A DNA stretch of 64,000 bases from Agrobacterium pusense. GTDB lineage: Bacteria; Pseudomonadota; Alphaproteobacteria; Rhizobiales; Rhizobiaceae. Position numbers and translations under genes: made by a program. The stretch is taken from positions 806,001 to 870,000 of the forward strand of contig NZ_FNBB01000001.1 of NCBI RefSeq assembly GCF_900102105.1, read 5' to 3'. The notes beneath the pieces were generated by a model. That model saw nothing but the letters and a program-made list of their open reading frames with translations. It did not search any database and was not told the origin of the DNA. The number at the start of each line of letters is the position of its first letter. Positions within the stretch are counted from its first letter, which is position 1. Positions 35,313 through 45,057 of this stretch are shown here, piece after piece.

Positions 35313-36113
35313 TCACGCTCCTCCTGCGATCATTTCCTTCAGAATGGCGGCAAGCCTTTTGCCACCCACGGGAGCCATGTCCTTGGTTTCTTCATGGCTC
35401 AGTTCCGCGCCGGTCATGCCGGCACCGTAATTGGTAATAACCGATGCGGCAGCGACGCGCATCCCGAAAAAGCGCGCAAGGATGACTTCCGGCACGGTAG
35501 ACATGCCCACGGCATCCGCCCCCAGCAGCCGCGCCATGCGGATTTCCGCCGGTGTCTCGAAGCTGGGGCCAGAGAACCACATATAGACACCGCCGAACAA
35601 TGGCACCGTCGCACGGATGGCGGCATTGCGCATGGCAAGCATAAGATCAGGATCATAAGCCGTCGTCATGCCGACGAAGCGGCGGTCGCTTTCTTCGCCG
35701 ATCAGCGGGTTCATGCCGGAATAATTGATGTGATCGGTGATCTGCATGACGGAGCCGGGTGGCATATCCTGCCTGACCGAGCCCGCCGAATTGGTGAGGA
35801 TGAGCGACTGCACCCCCAGGCCGGCGAGCGCTTCGATGACCGGGCGCATCGCTGCGGGATCACCCTTTTCGTAGAAATGGACCCGACCCGACAGCATCAT
35901 GACGGGCTCACCGCCGAGATAACCAGCCACCAGTTCGCCCGCATGGCCGGAAACGCCGCCAGCGGGAAAGCCAGGCAGCTCGGCGTAAGGAATACGGATC
36001 GGCTCGCTCACCTCTTCCACCAGCGATCCCAGGCCGGAGCCAAGCACGATGGCGACGCGCGGCATGAGGCCGTTCAGGCGGTCCACCAGAATGTCGATCA
36101 AACCGTCGGTCAT
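35313..36113 (-). CDS. punA: Purine nucleoside phosphorylase
   Basis: The trimeric-type PNP phosphorolyses inosine, guanosine and xanthosine. The 266-residue protein shows VLGSGLGSL (phosphate loop) near residue 21, MLSGRVHFYEKGD near 73 and the base-pocket region FSGPSFETPAEIRM with GADAVGMSTVPEVILA after it. It overlaps cdd by one base and lies next to deoC, so its product can flow through DeoB and DeoC. Confidence 0.92.
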   Translation of the reverse strand: MTDGLIDILVDRLNGLMPRVAIVLGSGLGSLVEEVSEPIRIPYAELPGFPAGGVSGHAGELVAGYLGGEPVMMLSGRVHFYEKGDPAAMRPVIEALAGLGVQSLILTNSAGSVRQDMPPGSVMQITDHINYSGMNPLIGEESDRRFVGMTTAYDPDLMLAMRNAAIRATVPLFGGVYMWFSGPSFETPAEIRMARLLGADAVGMSTVPEVILARFFGMRVAAASVITNYGAGMTGAELSHEETKDMAPVGGKRLAAILKEMIAGGA

Positions 36114-36529
36114 CAGGGCAGCTCGGTCTTGAAGACGGAGGGTAGCAGCTCTTCCATGGTCATGACCTTCTGGACGCCGGTTTCATCACAAAGATAGATC
36201 TTTGTCTCCGGCGTGGCGAACTCGGCGATCTTCTGGCGGCAGCCGCCACAAGGAGAGCAGAGCGGCAGCTTCTCGGCGATAACGGCGACTTCATTGATCT
36301 TTTTCGCCCCGCCCATGATCATGGCGCTGATGGCTGATGGTTCTGCGCACCAGCCCTGCGGGAAGGAGATGTTCTCGATATTGGCGCCCTTGTAGATCTT
36401 GCCGTCTTCGGCGCGGATTGCCGCACCGACCGGAAATTTTGAATAGGGGGCATAGGCGAAGGCCATGGCCTCTACTGCCGCCTCAAACAAGGAATGGGCC
36501 AGCGGATCGTATTTCGGGTCGGAGGACAT
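36113..36529 (-). CDS. cdd: Cytidine deaminase
   Basis: Cdd converts cytidine and deoxycytidine to the uridine forms. The 138-residue homotetrameric-type enzyme has the zinc ligands and catalytic Glu in CAEPSAI and PCGGCRQ, with YSKFPVGAAIRA near residue 28. The ATG at 36529 has AAGGAG upstream, inside the preceding permease stop region; a longer frame reaching 36601 is rejected. Confidence 0.94.
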   Translation of the reverse strand: MSSDPKYDPLAHSLFEAAVEAMAFAYAPYSKFPVGAAIRAEDGKIYKGANIENISFPQGWCAEPSAISAMIMGGAKKINEVAVIAEKLPLCSPCGGCRQKIAEFATPETKIYLCDETGVQKVMTMEELLPSVFKTELP

Positions 36530-36533
36530 GGGG

Positions 36534-37505
36534 TTAACGCTCCTTCGCATAAGCAACACCACCGGCCTTCGGGGGCTTGGCAACGCCGATGAAACCCGCA
36601 AGCAGGATGCAGGTCAGAATATAGGGCATGGCCTGGAATATCTGCACCGGCACTTCGCCGATGCCAGGCACGGATTTACCCTGCATGAAGTTCGCGACAG
36701 CATCCAGAAAACCGAACAGAAGGCAGGCGAACATGACCGGCACCGGCTTCCATTTCGCAAATATCAACGCCGCTAGCGCGATGTAGCCCTTGCCCGCCGA
36801 CATGTTGGCGATGAAGGCAGCGGATTGAGCCACAGCAAGATAGGCGCCCGAAAAACCGCAGAGAAAACCGGCGACAATGACAGCGCGGAAGCGCATCCAT
36901 GTCACCGAGATACCAGCCGTATCGACAGCGCCTGGATTTTCACCGACCGCGCGCAGGCGCAGGCCGAAACGCGTTCGGTAAAGCACCCACCAGGACAGCG
37001 GCACCGCCAGGAAGGCAAGATAGGTGAGGATGTTGTTGCCGGAAATGACGTTTGCATAGAGCGGGCCGATGAAGGGAACCTCGCGCATGGCATCAGCACC
37101 GGGCAGGATGATCGGGGCAAAACGCCCCTCGCCCGGAAGCTGCGGTGTGCGTCCGCCCTGGCCGAACCAGGCCTGTCCCAGCACCACGGTCAGGCCGGCG
37201 GCAATGAAGTTCAACGCCACGCCCGACACGATCTGGTTGCCGCGATTGGTGATGACAGCAAAGCCGTGGATCAGCGAGAACAGGATCGAGACGGCAATAC
37301 CGGCCAAGAGGCCGGCCCAGGGATTCGCCGTGATATAGGCAACGCAGGCGGAAGCGAAGGCCGCTGCCAGCATCTTGCCCTCAAGGCCGATATCGAACAC
37401 GCCGGCCCGCTCGGAAAAGAGCCCGGCCAGTGCGGTAAAGAGAAGCGGAATGGTGAGACGAACGGTCGAGCCCAGAATGCTGACCAGCATATCGAAGAAA
37501 TCCAT
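36534..37505 (-). CDS. Nucleoside ABC transporter permease (BmpA-associated), second
   Basis: This 323-residue permease belongs to the branched-chain-amino-acid-type permease fold used by BmpA/NupABC nucleoside importers. Eight or more helices are predicted, with PLLFTALAGLFSERAGVFDIGLEGKM split at the first loop and GVALNFIAAGLTVVLG following. It pairs with the upstream 367-residue permease. The downstream cdd, punA and deo genes make nucleosides its probable cargo. Confidence 0.88.
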   Translation of the reverse strand: MDFFDMLVSILGSTVRLTIPLLFTALAGLFSERAGVFDIGLEGKMLAAAFASACVAYITANPWAGLLAGIAVSILFSLIHGFAVITNRGNQIVSGVALNFIAAGLTVVLGQAWFGQGGRTPQLPGEGRFAPIILPGADAMREVPFIGPLYANVISGNNILTYLAFLAVPLSWWVLYRTRFGLRLRAVGENPGAVDTAGISVTWMRFRAVIVAGFLCGFSGAYLAVAQSAAFIANMSAGKGYIALAALIFAKWKPVPVMFACLLFGFLDAVANFMQGKSVPGIGEVPVQIFQAMPYILTCILLAGFIGVAKPPKAGGVAYAKER

Positions 37506-37511
37506 ATCAGC

Positions 37512-38615
37512 TCACCCCTTTGCCAGACGCTGGTAAATGCGGACGATTGCAGGCCGGTACATATATTCCAGCGCGCCGGCGAAAAGGATCACAAGACCCT
37601 GAATGACCACGATCATCTCGCGGGTAATGTTGGGCATCTCGAAGGAAAGGTCTGCGCCGCCCTGATAGAGAATGCCGAACAGCAATGCCGCGAAGATGAT
37701 GCCGAGCGGATGGCTTCGGCCCATCAGCGACACGGCGATACCGACGAAGCCCGCACCGGCGACGAATTCCACCTGCAGACGGGCCGACGCGCCCATAACC
37801 GGGTTCAGCGCCATCATGCCCGCCAGACCGCCTGAGATGAGCATGGCGATGATGACGGTGCGTGCATAGGGAATACCGGCATAAATGGCGGCGGAGGGGC
37901 TGATGCCGAGCGTGCGCATTTCATAACCGAGCTTGGTGCGCCAGATGAGCACCCAGACCAGAAAACACATCACCAACGCTATCAGGAAGGAGACGTTAAA
38001 CGGCGCCGGACCAAGCTTCAGGCCGAAGAGAGCCATCAGCCAGTCGAGTTTCGGCAATTGGCCGCCCGGCAGAAAAGTGCGGGTTTCCGGCGCCATCTTG
38101 CCGGGCACGATCAGCACGTTCACCAACAGATAGACCATCAAGGCCGCAGCAATGAAGTTGAACATGATGGTGGTGATGACCACGTGACTGCCGCGTTTTG
38201 CCTGCAGCCAGGCCGGAATGAAGGCCCAGGCGGCGCCAAAAACAGCAGCGCCGATGACAGCGAAGGGCATCGTCACGTACCACGGCACATAACGATCGAG
38301 CGCCAGCGCCACCAGCGCCGCGCCAAGGCCACCGACATAGGCCTGACCTTCGGAGCCGATGTTGAAGAGCCCGGCATGGAACGCGACGGCGACGGAGAGG
38401 CCGGTGAAGATGAAACTCGTCGTATAAAACAGCGTGAAGCCGATGGCATCACCACGGCCGAGCGCCCCTTCGATCAGCAGGCGCAGCGCCGCCAGCGGGT
38501 TTTCACCGATGGACCAGACAACGAGGCCGGAAATCAGAAAGGCGGTAACGACATTGAGAAACGGCAGGAGGCCGTAGGTAATCCAGTTTGGCAGCGGTAC
38601 GGAAGCGGTGCTCAT
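37512..38615 (-). CDS. Nucleoside ABC transporter permease (BmpA-associated), first
   Basis: The 367-residue permease has about ten membrane helices and motifs of the same family: FIFTGLSVAVAFHAGLFNIG, GSEGQAYVGGLGAALVAL and NFIAAALMVYLLVNVLI. It forms the heterodimeric pore with the next gene product, six bases downstream, and is seven bases after the ATPase gene. Confidence 0.88.
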   Translation of the reverse strand: MSTASVPLPNWITYGLLPFLNVVTAFLISGLVVWSIGENPLAALRLLIEGALGRGDAIGFTLFYTTSFIFTGLSVAVAFHAGLFNIGSEGQAYVGGLGAALVALALDRYVPWYVTMPFAVIGAAVFGAAWAFIPAWLQAKRGSHVVITTIMFNFIAAALMVYLLVNVLIVPGKMAPETRTFLPGGQLPKLDWLMALFGLKLGPAPFNVSFLIALVMCFLVWVLIWRTKLGYEMRTLGISPSAAIYAGIPYARTVIIAMLISGGLAGMMALNPVMGASARLQVEFVAGAGFVGIAVSLMGRSHPLGIIFAALLFGILYQGGADLSFEMPNITREMIVVIQGLVILFAGALEYMYRPAIVRIYQRLAKG

Positions 38616-38622
38616 TCATGCC

Positions 38623-40128
38623 TCATGCGGCGATGCCGGCCATCATCAGGCCCAGCGTCTGTTCTTCGGCTTCCGCCGTTTTTTCTCCGACGACCCGGCC
38701 TGCGAACATGACCATGATCCTGTCCGACAGCGACCGGATTTCATCGAGTTCGACGGAAACCAGCAAAATCGCCTTGCCAGCATCGCGCATTTCGATGATG
38801 CGGCGATGAATGAATTCGATCGCGCCGATATCCACGCCGCGTGTCGGCTGGCCGATGATCAGCATCTTGGGGTCACGCTCGATTTCACGGGCGACAACGA
38901 TCTTCTGCTGGTTGCCGCCGGAAAAGTTGGCGGTCTTCAGCTGCGGGTTTGGCGGGCGGATATCGTATTTTTCGATCTTCTCGACCGCATCCCTGCGAAT
39001 GGCCTCGGGGTTGAGGAACGGCCCTTTGCCGTAACGTTCGTCGTGATGATAACCGAGGATGGAGTTTTCATATTCCTCGAATTTAAGCACCAGCCCCATA
39101 TGGTGGCGGTCTTCCGGAATGTGGGCGAGGCCAAGCCTGCGTAAAATTGCGGGATCGGGGCGATCGACCTTCTGTCCGTCCACCCAGATTTCGCCGGAAT
39201 AGGGCTTTCGGATGCCAGCGATGGCTTCCAGCAGCTCCGACTGGCCGTTGCCTGCGACACCGGCTATACCGACGATTTCACCGGCGCGGACATCCAGCGA
39301 AACGTCATCCACCATGGTGACGCCGCGGCTATCCTTGACGGTGAGATTGCGGATCGACAAAAGAACGTCGCCCGGCGTCGTTTCGCCCTTTTCCACCCGC
39401 AGCAGCACCCGTCTGCCGACCATGAGTTCGGCCAGCTCCTCGACGCTCGTTTCGGAGGTTTTCCGGGTCGCCACCATCTCGCCACGACGCATGACTGAAA
39501 CGGAGTCCGTGATCGCCATGATCTCGCGCAGCTTATGGGTGATGAGAATGACCGTCTTGCCCTGATCACGCAACACGCCGAGGATCTTGAACAGGTGATC
39601 GGCCTCTGCCGGCGTCAGAACGCCGGTCGGCTCGTCAAGGATCAGGATTTCCGCGCCACGATACATGGCTTTCAGAATTTCGACGCGCTGCTGGAGGCCG
39701 ACCGGCAATTCCTCGATCACCGCATCGGGATCGACTTCCAGTCCATAATCGTCTTCCAGGCGCTTCAGCTCCCTGCGTGCACCAGCCCGGCCATTGGCCA
39801 GCAGCGCACCGCCTTCTGCGCCCAGCATGACATTTTCCAGCACGGTAAAATTTTCGACCAGCATGAAGTGCTGATGCACCATGCCGATACCGGCATTGAT
39901 GGCGGCCTGACTGTCGCGGATCGAAACCGGCGTGCCGTTCACCCGGATTTCACCGGCATCCGCCTGGTAAAAACCGTAGAGGATCGACATCAAAGTCGAC
40001 TTTCCGGCACCGTTTTCCCCGATGATGCCGTGGATCGTACCCCTGGCAATTGTCAGATTGATGTTCTTGTTGGCGTGTACGGCACCGAATTTCTTGTCGA
40101 TGCCCACGAGCTCGATTGCAGGGTCCAT
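38623..40128 (-). CDS. Nucleoside ABC transporter ATPase, two ABC domains
   Basis: The 501-residue protein fuses two ABC domains like NupA and sugar importers. The first has Walker [17 protein letters not shown] and Walker [14 protein letters not shown]. The second has a degenerate Walker [20 protein letters not shown], and [16 protein letters not shown] in place of a full Walker B, as is normal for this class. A TTG at 40134 has better-spaced GGAGAGG and may be the true start; the ATG two codons later is given here. Confidence 0.9.
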   Translation of the reverse strand: MDPAIELVGIDKKFGAVHANKNINLTIARGTIHGIIGENGAGKSTLMSILYGFYQADAGEIRVNGTPVSIRDSQAAINAGIGMVHQHFMLVENFTVLENVMLGAEGGALLANGRAGARRELKRLEDDYGLEVDPDAVIEELPVGLQQRVEILKAMYRGAEILILDEPTGVLTPAEADHLFKILGVLRDQGKTVILITHKLREIMAITDSVSVMRRGEMVATRKTSETSVEELAELMVGRRVLLRVEKGETTPGDVLLSIRNLTVKDSRGVTMVDDVSLDVRAGEIVGIAGVAGNGQSELLEAIAGIRKPYSGEIWVDGQKVDRPDPAILRRLGLAHIPEDRHHMGLVLKFEEYENSILGYHHDERYGKGPFLNPEAIRRDAVEKIEKYDIRPPNPQLKTANFSGGNQQKIVVAREIERDPKMLIIGQPTRGVDIGAIEFIHRRIIEMRDAGKAILLVSVELDEIRSLSDRIMVMFAGRVVGEKTAEAEEQTLGLMMAGIAA

Positions 40129-40210
40129 ATTCAAACCGAAACCTCTCCGAAGGCTGGATATGAAAAGGGCGCAAGATGAAAAACATCATGCGCCCCAGCC
40201 ACATATCATA

Positions 40211-41203
40211 TCATTTCGGGCAGGAATTGTCCGCCATGTAATCATGGACCTTGACGGCGCCGGAGATGATGTCGGCTTTGGCCTTGTCCACGGCGGCAGT
40301 CATTTCAGGCGTGATGAGCGCCTTGTTGTTATCGTCGAGCGCGTAGGCAACGCCGTCTTCCTTGACGCCGAGAGCGACGATGCCAGGCGTGAACTTGTCA
40401 TCCTTGGCGTCCTTGTAGGCGTTGTAAACGGCCAGATCGACGCGCTTGACCATCGAGGTCAGAACTGAACCGGGATGCAGGTGGTTCTGGTTGGAATCGA
40501 CGCCGATCGAGAATTTCTTGTTGTCGGCGGCAGTCTGGAGCACGCCGATACCGGTCGCACCGGCTGCCGCGTAAATCACGTCCGCGCCCTGATCGATCTG
40601 GTTTTTGGTAAGCTCGCCGCCGCGCACAGGGTCGTTCCAGGCAGCGCCGGTGGTGCCGGTCATGTTCTGGAAGACTTCGATCTTGTCGTTGGCAGCCTTG
40701 GCGCCTTGAGCGTAACCACAGGCGAACTTGCGGATCAGCGGAATGTCCATGCCGCCGATAAACCCGACCTTGCCGGTCTTGGAAGCCATGCCGGCCAGCA
40801 GACCGACGAGGTAAGAACCTTCGTGCTCCTTGTAGACGACCGAGCGGACGTTCGGCAGTTCAACGACGGAATCGACGATCACGAACTTGGTGTCGGGGAA
40901 TTCGGCGGCAACCTTTTCCATGGCCGAGGTCCAGGCGAAGGATACGGCGACGACAGGGTTGAAACCCTTGCTGGCGAAGTTGCGGATGGCCTGTTCGCCC
41001 TGCGTGTCGCTGGTCGGTTCGAAGTCGCGGAATTCGATGCCGGTTTCCGCCTTGAACTTTTCAGCGCCGGCCGCAGCGGCCTCGTTGAACGACTTGTCGA
41101 ACTTGCCGCCCGTGCCATAGACCAGCGCAGGCTTGATATCCGCGGCGAGCGCGGAAGCCGACATTGCGGCAAGCGCAAAAAGCGTCAGAAGGGATTTTTT
41201 CAT
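40211..41203 (-). CDS. BmpA-family nucleoside-binding protein
   Basis: The 330-residue periplasmic protein has a signal peptide ending in ASALAA and the BmpA/PnrA fold: LVYGTGGKFDKSFNEAAAAG, FVIVDSVVELPNVRSVVYKE, YLVGLLAGMASKTGKVGFIG. PnrA-type members bind purine nucleosides. There is no lipobox, so it is soluble rather than lipid-anchored. The ATG at 41203 has AGGG seven bases before it. It is the first gene of the operon that continues with the ATPase, two permeases, cdd, punA, deoC and deoA. Confidence 0.9.
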   Translation of the reverse strand: MKKSLLTLFALAAMSASALAADIKPALVYGTGGKFDKSFNEAAAAGAEKFKAETGIEFRDFEPTSDTQGEQAIRNFASKGFNPVVAVSFAWTSAMEKVAAEFPDTKFVIVDSVVELPNVRSVVYKEHEGSYLVGLLAGMASKTGKVGFIGGMDIPLIRKFACGYAQGAKAANDKIEVFQNMTGTTGAAWNDPVRGGELTKNQIDQGADVIYAAAGATGIGVLQTAADNKKFSIGVDSNQNHLHPGSVLTSMVKRVDLAVYNAYKDAKDDKFTPGIVALGVKEDGVAYALDDNNKALITPEMTAAVDKAKADIISGAVKVHDYMADNSCPK

Positions 41204-41353
41204 TGTGCAGCCCTGTTGTTGCAATTGATATTTTAAGGGTCCTCCCGCAATCCCGTTTCCCGGGAATGTCTGCGGAACCGCCAGCCGTTATACCGGCTGT
41301 GCTTGCCTCATATCCTTGCATGGCTCAATGAAAAATTCATCCGGTTTTTTTGA

Positions 41354-41401
41354 CCCGGTGGAAAAACTTTGATCTGGCGATTTTTTAGTCTTTCCACCGG
41401 G
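41354..41401. repeat. Inverted repeat upstream of the nucleoside operon
   Basis: CCCGGTGGAAA (41354-41364) and TTTCCACCGGG (41391-41401) are perfect 11-bp arms separated by 26 bases, with A-rich and T-rich inner flanks. It lies about 150 bases before the binding-protein gene and just after msrA, both on the minus strand. It lacks a clear U-tract in either direction. It may be an msrA termination hairpin or a two-part operator. Confidence 0.5.
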
Positions 41402-41417
41402 CAGAACTGCAAAAAAA

Positions 41418-42068
41418 CTAGTCGATATTGCAGCTTACGCCGGTTCCCCTGAGGCCGCAGTAGCCACCCGGGTTCTTGGCAAGATATTGCTGGTGATAGT
41501 CCTCAGCGTAATAAAACGTTTCAAGCGGGCCGATCTCGGTGGTGATGGCGCCGGCATGGCCAGCCTCTTCCAGAGCCTGCTGAAATGCGTCTCGAGCTTT
41601 CTGCGCCTGCTGCAGCTGCCCTTCCGTCGTCGCATAAATGGCGGAACGATAGGTTGTGCCGATGTCGTTGCCCTGCCGCATGCCTTGAGTGGGATCATGC
41701 TCCTCGAAAAATATCTTCAAGAGCGCCCCGAGCGAGGTCACCGCCGGATCGTAGACAACCTTGACCACCTCGGCATGGCCCGTCTGACCCGTCGTCGTTT
41801 CCTGATAGGTCGGATTGCGGGTAAAGCCGCCGGCATAACCGACCGCCGTCACCCAAACGCCGGGCGTGTTCCAGAACAACCGCTCCGCGCCCCAGAAGCA
41901 ACCCATGCCGAGATAGATGGTCTCTAAGCCATCCGGATAAGGCCCCTTCAGAGGTCTGCCGTTGACGAAGTGAAGTTCCGGCACAACGAGAGCCTCTTCA
42001 CGGCCAGGCAACGCCGTCTCTTCGGTCGGCATCGTCGTTTTTTTAGAAAGCGTATCGAACAGGAACAT
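41418..42068 (-). CDS. msrA: Peptide methionine-(S)-S-oxide reductase MsrA
   Basis: MsrA repairs oxidised methionine in proteins. The 216-residue protein has the catalytic [11 protein letters not shown] near residue 55, the substrate-site [14 protein letters not shown] and the C-terminal [15 protein letters not shown] region with resolving Cys candidates (YCGL and VSCN). Its ~45-residue N-terminal extension is usual for the longer MsrA class. The ATG is preceded by GGAGG; ATG at 42080 is an alternative. Confidence 0.92.
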   Translation of the reverse strand: MFLFDTLSKKTTMPTEETALPGREEALVVPELHFVNGRPLKGPYPDGLETIYLGMGCFWGAERLFWNTPGVWVTAVGYAGGFTRNPTYQETTTGQTGHAEVVKVVYDPAVTSLGALLKIFFEEHDPTQGMRQGNDIGTTYRSAIYATTEGQLQQAQKARDAFQQALEEAGHAGAITTEIGPLETFYYAEDYHQQYLAKNPGGYCGLRGTGVSCNID

Positions 42069-42131
42069 TCGGTCCTCCATGCGGCCAGTTCCGCCGCTTC
42101 TCACGGTTCACATCCGCGGGCGCCAGCCCCG

Positions 42132-42449
42132 TCAGACCGACAAACGTCTCGTCGCCTTGTATTTTCTGTAACCGGCCATCCAGCAGAGGAGGGACAGAGC
42201 GAGGAAAAAGGCAAATGCAGGCAGTGCCGACAGGGCATTTTCTATGAAGCGCCACGCTTCAGGGTGAATATAGTGAGCCAGAGACGCTTCCACCATGGTT
42301 CGCGAAGCAGGAAGAAGATAGTTCCAGACTGACAATATGCCGGTGATGGTGACTGATGACGTGGAAACAGAGCGGATCGAATCGAGCACACCCAGAAAAA
42401 TCGCTGCGGCGAGGAAAAGAAAGCTCAAAAACCGCAAAAAAGCTTTCAT
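42132..42449 (-). CDS. Small membrane protein, unknown function
   Basis: The 105-residue protein has two membrane helices (about 3-22 and 70-90) joined by a ~45-residue loop, and a basic C-terminus (YRKYKATRR). The ATG has GAGG seven bases before. I do not recognise a family. It precedes msrA on the same strand with a 63-base gap and may be cotranscribed. Confidence 0.7.
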   Translation of the reverse strand: MKAFLRFLSFLFLAAAIFLGVLDSIRSVSTSSVTITGILSVWNYLLPASRTMVEASLAHYIHPEAWRFIENALSALPAFAFFLALSLLCWMAGYRKYKATRRLSV

Positions 42450-42669
42450 TGGGATACCTCGCTCACGGTCTGCCGCTTACGGCAGCCACATTTTGAAACA
42501 TTTCCTGCATGGATAAAGGCCGGAAAACGCGATTGCAATCGCATCGAAAGGCATGAAATTGCCGACAATTCAAAAAACTGTCAGATTCGTGTTGATCCCT
42601 GCGAATTCATCGGTATATATCGCGCCGTTCCAGTGATTTGCATTCTTCATGACATGCAGACTTGAAAAA

Positions 42670-42759
42670 GGACAGGTGGCCGAGTGGTTTAAGGCGCACG
42701 CCTGGAACGCGTGTGTGCGTGAAAGCGTACCGTGGGTTCGAATCCCACCCTGTCCGCCA
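42670..42759 (+). tRNA. tRNA-Ser (GGA)
   Basis: A 90-base tRNA with acceptor stem GGACAGG/CCTGTCC, encoded CCA, a D arm with GAGTGGTTTAAGGC, anticodon stem CACGC/GCGTG around loop CTGGAAC (anticodon 42704-42706), a long variable arm typical of serine and the T loop GGTTCGAATCC. It reads UCC and UCU codons. No integrated element lies next to it. Confidence 0.97.
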
Positions 42760-43066
42760 TTTCGCCCACTTCAAACCATTATAATGGCATCCCGGAAGTC
42801 CTTGTGCCTGCGGCGCCGGACGACTGCGCAGCATAGCGTCAAAGTCGCGTTTTTCGGCTTACGCAAGCCTTGATGGCTATGCATCTGCAAAGAAAGAGTT
42901 TCCGGCGCTTTTTTGCTGCCTTTCCCCTGCTCTTGCGCCTTGCAGCCGCAAAAATCGCTCCTTATATACGCCGCATAACAGCAGCGAAGGCTGCAAATCC
43001 AAGTCAAGGTGCTGTCAAAGGAATGCCTCACGGGGTTCAGACAGCGCGCTTCAAGGAGAGAAGAGC
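42760..43066 (+). promoter_or_regulatory. dnaK heat-shock promoter and leader
   Basis: At 42939-42967 CTTG, 18 bases, then CTTATAT matches the sigma32 promoter pattern of alphaproteobacteria (CTTG-N17/18-CYTATNT). It would start transcription near 42975, giving a leader of about 90 bases. The rest of the gap after the tRNA shows no gene. A CIRCE element was not seen. Confidence 0.72.
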
Positions 43067-44968
43067 ATGGCAAAAGTAATCGGTATCGACCTTGGCACAA
43101 CCAACTCCTGCGTCGCAGTGATGGATGGCAAGGACACGAAAGTTATTGAAAACGCGGAAGGCGCACGTACCACGCCGTCCATGGTGGCATTTTCCGATGA
43201 TGGCGAACGCCTTGTCGGCCAGCCGGCCAAGCGCCAGGCGGTCACCAATCCGACTAACACCCTGTTTGCGGTAAAGCGCCTGATCGGCCGCCGTTATGAA
43301 GACCCTACCGTCGAGAAGGACAAGGCTCTTGTTCCTTTCGAGATCGTCAAGGGTGACAATGGCGACGCCTGGGTGAAGGCGCAGGACAAGAATTATTCCC
43401 CTTCGCAGATTTCCGCGATGATCCTGCAGAAGATGAAGGAAACCGCTGAAGCCTATCTCGGTGAAAAGGTCGAGAAGGCCGTCATCACCGTTCCGGCGTA
43501 CTTCAACGACGCGCAGCGCCAGGCAACCAAGGATGCCGGCCGCATCGCCGGCCTTGATGTTCTGCGCATCATCAACGAGCCGACCGCGGCAGCACTCGCT
43601 TACGGCCTCGACAAGAAGGACGGCAAGACGATCGCCGTTTATGACCTTGGCGGCGGCACCTTCGATATTTCCGTTCTGGAAATCGGCGACGGCGTCTTCG
43701 AAGTGAAGTCCACCAATGGCGATACCTTCCTTGGCGGTGAAGACTTCGACATGCGTCTGGTCGAGTATCTGGCCGGCGAGTTCAAAAAGGATCAGGGCAT
43801 CGATCTGAAGAACGACAAGCTCGCTCTGCAGCGCCTCAAGGAAGCTGCCGAAAAGGCGAAGATCGAACTGTCGTCCTCGCAGCAGACCGAAATCAACCTG
43901 CCGTTCATCACGGCTGACGCTTCCGGTCCGAAGCACCTGACGCTGAAGCTGACCCGTGCGAAGTTCGAAAGCCTGGTCGACGACCTCGTGCAGCGCACCG
44001 TTGCACCTTGCAAGGCAGCGCTCAAGGACGCCGGCGTCTCCGCTTCCGAGATCGATGAAGTCGTTCTCGTCGGTGGCATGAGCCGCATGCCGAAGGTGCA
44101 GGAAGTCGTCAAGCAGCTGTTCGGCAAGGAGCCGCATAAGGGCGTGAACCCTGATGAAGTTGTTGCCATGGGCGCGGCCATTCAGGCTGGCGTTCTGCAG
44201 GGCGACGTCAAGGACGTTCTGCTGCTCGACGTGACCCCGCTGTCGCTCGGCATCGAAACGCTGGGTGGCGTCTTCACGCGTCTGATCGATCGCAACACGA
44301 CGATCCCGACGAAGAAGAGCCAGACCTTCTCGACCGCCGAAGACAACCAGTCGGCCGTGACCATCCGCGTCTCGCAGGGTGAGCGCGAAATGGCGCAGGA
44401 CAACAAGCTGCTTGGTCAGTTCGACCTCGTTGGCCTGCCGCCGGCACCGCGTGGTGTTCCGCAGATCGAAGTTACCTTCGATATCGACGCCAACGGTATC
44501 GTGCAGGTTTCGGCCAAGGATAAGGGCACCGGCAAGGAACAGCAGATCCGCATCCAGGCCTCCGGTGGCCTTTCTGACGCCGACATCGAAAAGATGGTCA
44601 AGGACGCCGAAGCCAACGCTGAGGCCGACAAGAAGCGTCGTGCGGGCGTGGAAGCCAAGAACCAGGCTGAAAGCCTCATCCATTCCACCGAGAAGTCGGT
44701 GAAGGAATATGGTGACAAGGTTTCCGAAACCGACCGCAAGGCGATCGAAGACGCCATTGCCACCCTGAAGACCGCGGTTGAGGCTTCCGAGCCTGACGCC
44801 GACGACATCCAGGCGAAGACCCAGACCCTCATGGAAGTCTCCATGAAGCTCGGTCAGGCCATCTATGAAGCGCAGCAGGCCGAGGCTGGCGATGCTTCCG
44901 AAGGCGGCAAGGATGACGTCGTCGACGCTGACTACGAAGAAATCAAGGACGACAAGAAGTCCGCATAA
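43067..44968 (+). CDS. dnaK: Molecular chaperone DnaK (Hsp70)
   Basis: DnaK binds and releases unfolded polypeptides in an ATP cycle driven by DnaJ and GrpE. The 633-residue protein has the ATPase domain ([16 protein letters not shown] at the start, [19 protein letters not shown] near 195, [13 protein letters not shown] near 335), the linker [19 protein letters not shown] (about 384-402), the substrate-binding domain and a helical lid ending in an acidic tail ([12 protein letters not shown]). It is 89 bases before dnaJ. Confidence 0.98.
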   Translation: MAKVIGIDLGTTNSCVAVMDGKDTKVIENAEGARTTPSMVAFSDDGERLVGQPAKRQAVTNPTNTLFAVKRLIGRRYEDPTVEKDKALVPFEIVKGDNGDAWVKAQDKNYSPSQISAMILQKMKETAEAYLGEKVEKAVITVPAYFNDAQRQATKDAGRIAGLDVLRIINEPTAAALAYGLDKKDGKTIAVYDLGGGTFDISVLEIGDGVFEVKSTNGDTFLGGEDFDMRLVEYLAGEFKKDQGIDLKNDKLALQRLKEAAEKAKIELSSSQQTEINLPFITADASGPKHLTLKLTRAKFESLVDDLVQRTVAPCKAALKDAGVSASEIDEVVLVGGMSRMPKVQEVVKQLFGKEPHKGVNPDEVVAMGAAIQAGVLQGDVKDVLLLDVTPLSLGIETLGGVFTRLIDRNTTIPTKKSQTFSTAEDNQSAVTIRVSQGEREMAQDNKLLGQFDLVGLPPAPRGVPQIEVTFDIDANGIVQVSAKDKGTGKEQQIRIQASGGLSDADIEKMVKDAEANAEADKKRRAGVEAKNQAESLIHSTEKSVKEYGDKVSETDRKAIEDAIATLKTAVEASEPDADDIQAKTQTLMEVSMKLGQAIYEAQQAEAGDASEGGKDDVVDADYEEIKDDKKSA

Positions 44969-45057
44969 TCGCGCGACTTTCCGTCTCCTGACAATTTATG
45001 CAAGACATCCGGCTGCCGCGTGCAGCCGGAAATCCATTTGCGGGGCTTGTTAACTGA

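Noticed and set aside
40211..41203. Lipoprotein assignment for the BmpA-type protein
   Set aside because: Spirochaete homologues are lipoproteins, but here the signal ends in ASALAA with no lipobox Cys.
42670..42759. tRNA-Ser as attachment site of an integrated element
   Set aside because: No integrase, direct repeat or foreign-looking genes on either side; flanks are msrA and dnaK.
43037..44683. 548-codon open frame antisense to dnaK
   Set aside because: This long mirror frame is a known artefact of dnaK codon use and is not supported as a gene.
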